Below are positions 63,927-64,000 of a stretch of 64,000 nt of DNA, one piece after another; within the stretch, counting starts at the first letter, position 1, and each line of letters starts with the position of its first letter. This stretch comes from JBGTSJ01 sp041940305. GTDB taxonomy: Bacteria > Planctomycetota > Planctomycetia > Planctomycetales > Planctomycetaceae. The stretch lies in the NCBI GenBank assembly GCA_041940305.1, contig JBGTSJ010000004.1, positions 124,001 to 188,000 on the forward strand. The letters are read 5' to 3'. The translations under genes and the position numbers were made by a program. The notes under the pieces are model-generated. The model searched no databases. It saw nothing but the letters and a program-made list of their open reading frames with translations, and was not told where the DNA came from.

Positions 63927-64000
63927 ATGAGCACTCGACTGGATCAGCTGACGGACGAGGCGATGTCGCTGACACCGCGGGAGCGAGTGGAACTGGCGGA
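63927..64000 (+). CDS. Addiction-module antitoxin-like protein, C-terminus cut by window edge
   Basis: The visible 24 residues are MSTRLDQLTDEAMSLTPRER followed by VELA, matching the N-terminus of the putative addiction module component family (PF09720), small antitoxins usually followed by a RelE/ParE-type toxin. AGAGGA lies just ahead of the ATG. The toxin gene, if present, is outside the window. The gene starts 46 bases after the PSCyt-type gene. Confidence 0.7.
   Translation, partial: MSTRLDQLTDEAMSLTPRERVELA

Overview
The window is high-GC DNA (roughly two thirds G+C by eye) from a bacterium of the phylum Planctomycetota, class Planctomycetia. The lineage call rests on gene content seen together almost only there: two modules pairing a PSCyt/DUF1549-DUF1553 protein with a DUF1501 protein, a DUF1559 prepilin-like protein, secreted TPR/PQQ-propeller proteins of about 1500-1600 residues, membrane-anchored Ser/Thr kinases and many Tat-type exported enzymes. 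Shine-Dalgarno sequences are patchy, as is usual for the group. I cannot name the genus.

Layout. 1-1332: leftward Tad/Flp-type pilus locus (two small pilins, a prepilin peptidase, a TadE-like protein cut by the window edge). 1509-7881: giant secreted TPR/PQQ protein, YceH and a sugar-phosphate-isomerase-like TIM barrel, all leftward. 8073-13435: leftward run of tightly packed or overlapping genes (DUF1844, DUF1444, a PhnP-like metallo-hydrolase, a Ser/Thr kinase translationally coupled to a DUF1559 gene). 13436-14148: gene-free, with nested inverted repeats. 14149-20309: repair and housekeeping genes (pcm, recJ, an SGNH hydrolase, a Tm-1-like protein, a pteridine-reductase-like SDR). 20552-23539: ribosomal protein S1 and a short RpoD-type sigma factor. 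23671-25735: divergent exported His-rich and Cys-rich proteins whose promoters lie back to back. 26426-34154: Nif3, a second kinase, and a second giant TPR/PQQ protein paralogous to the first. 34176-37364: HAD hydrolase, methyltransferase, Tat-exported enolase-superfamily protein, Dabb protein. 37566-41655: CvpA-like protein, a membrane-anchored GspE-type ATPase and a PilT ATPase, separated by low-complexity direct repeats. 41922-42068: a complete tRNA-Glu(CUC) unit with promoter and terminator. 42126-45577: panD, a Gfo/Idh/MocA oxidoreductase, an orphan XdhC-type protein and a possible lipoprotein. 45852-51476: first cytochrome-like/DUF1501 module plus an SMP-30 lactonase. 51802-56100: fumC, a trehalose-synthase-like GH13 protein and an SDR. 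56233-59508: IS5-type transposase remnant, a secreted protein divergent from a TPR/beta-barrel protein, and a guanine-deaminase-like enzyme. 59630-63880: second cytochrome-like/DUF1501 module, divergent. From 63927 an addiction-module antitoxin gene runs off the end.

How it fits together. Much of the window encodes cell-envelope and export functions: pili and their ATPases, exported scaffold proteins, sensory kinases with outward-facing C-termini, and the Tat-exported PSCyt/DUF1501/SMP-30/enolase-superfamily set that planctomycetes carry in many copies and that is thought to act on complex carbohydrates. Housekeeping genes (rpsA, sigma factor, recJ, pcm, fumC, panD, tRNA-Glu) are interspersed, so this looks like ordinary core chromosome. 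The only mobile-element signs are one transposase remnant and the antitoxin gene at the right edge.
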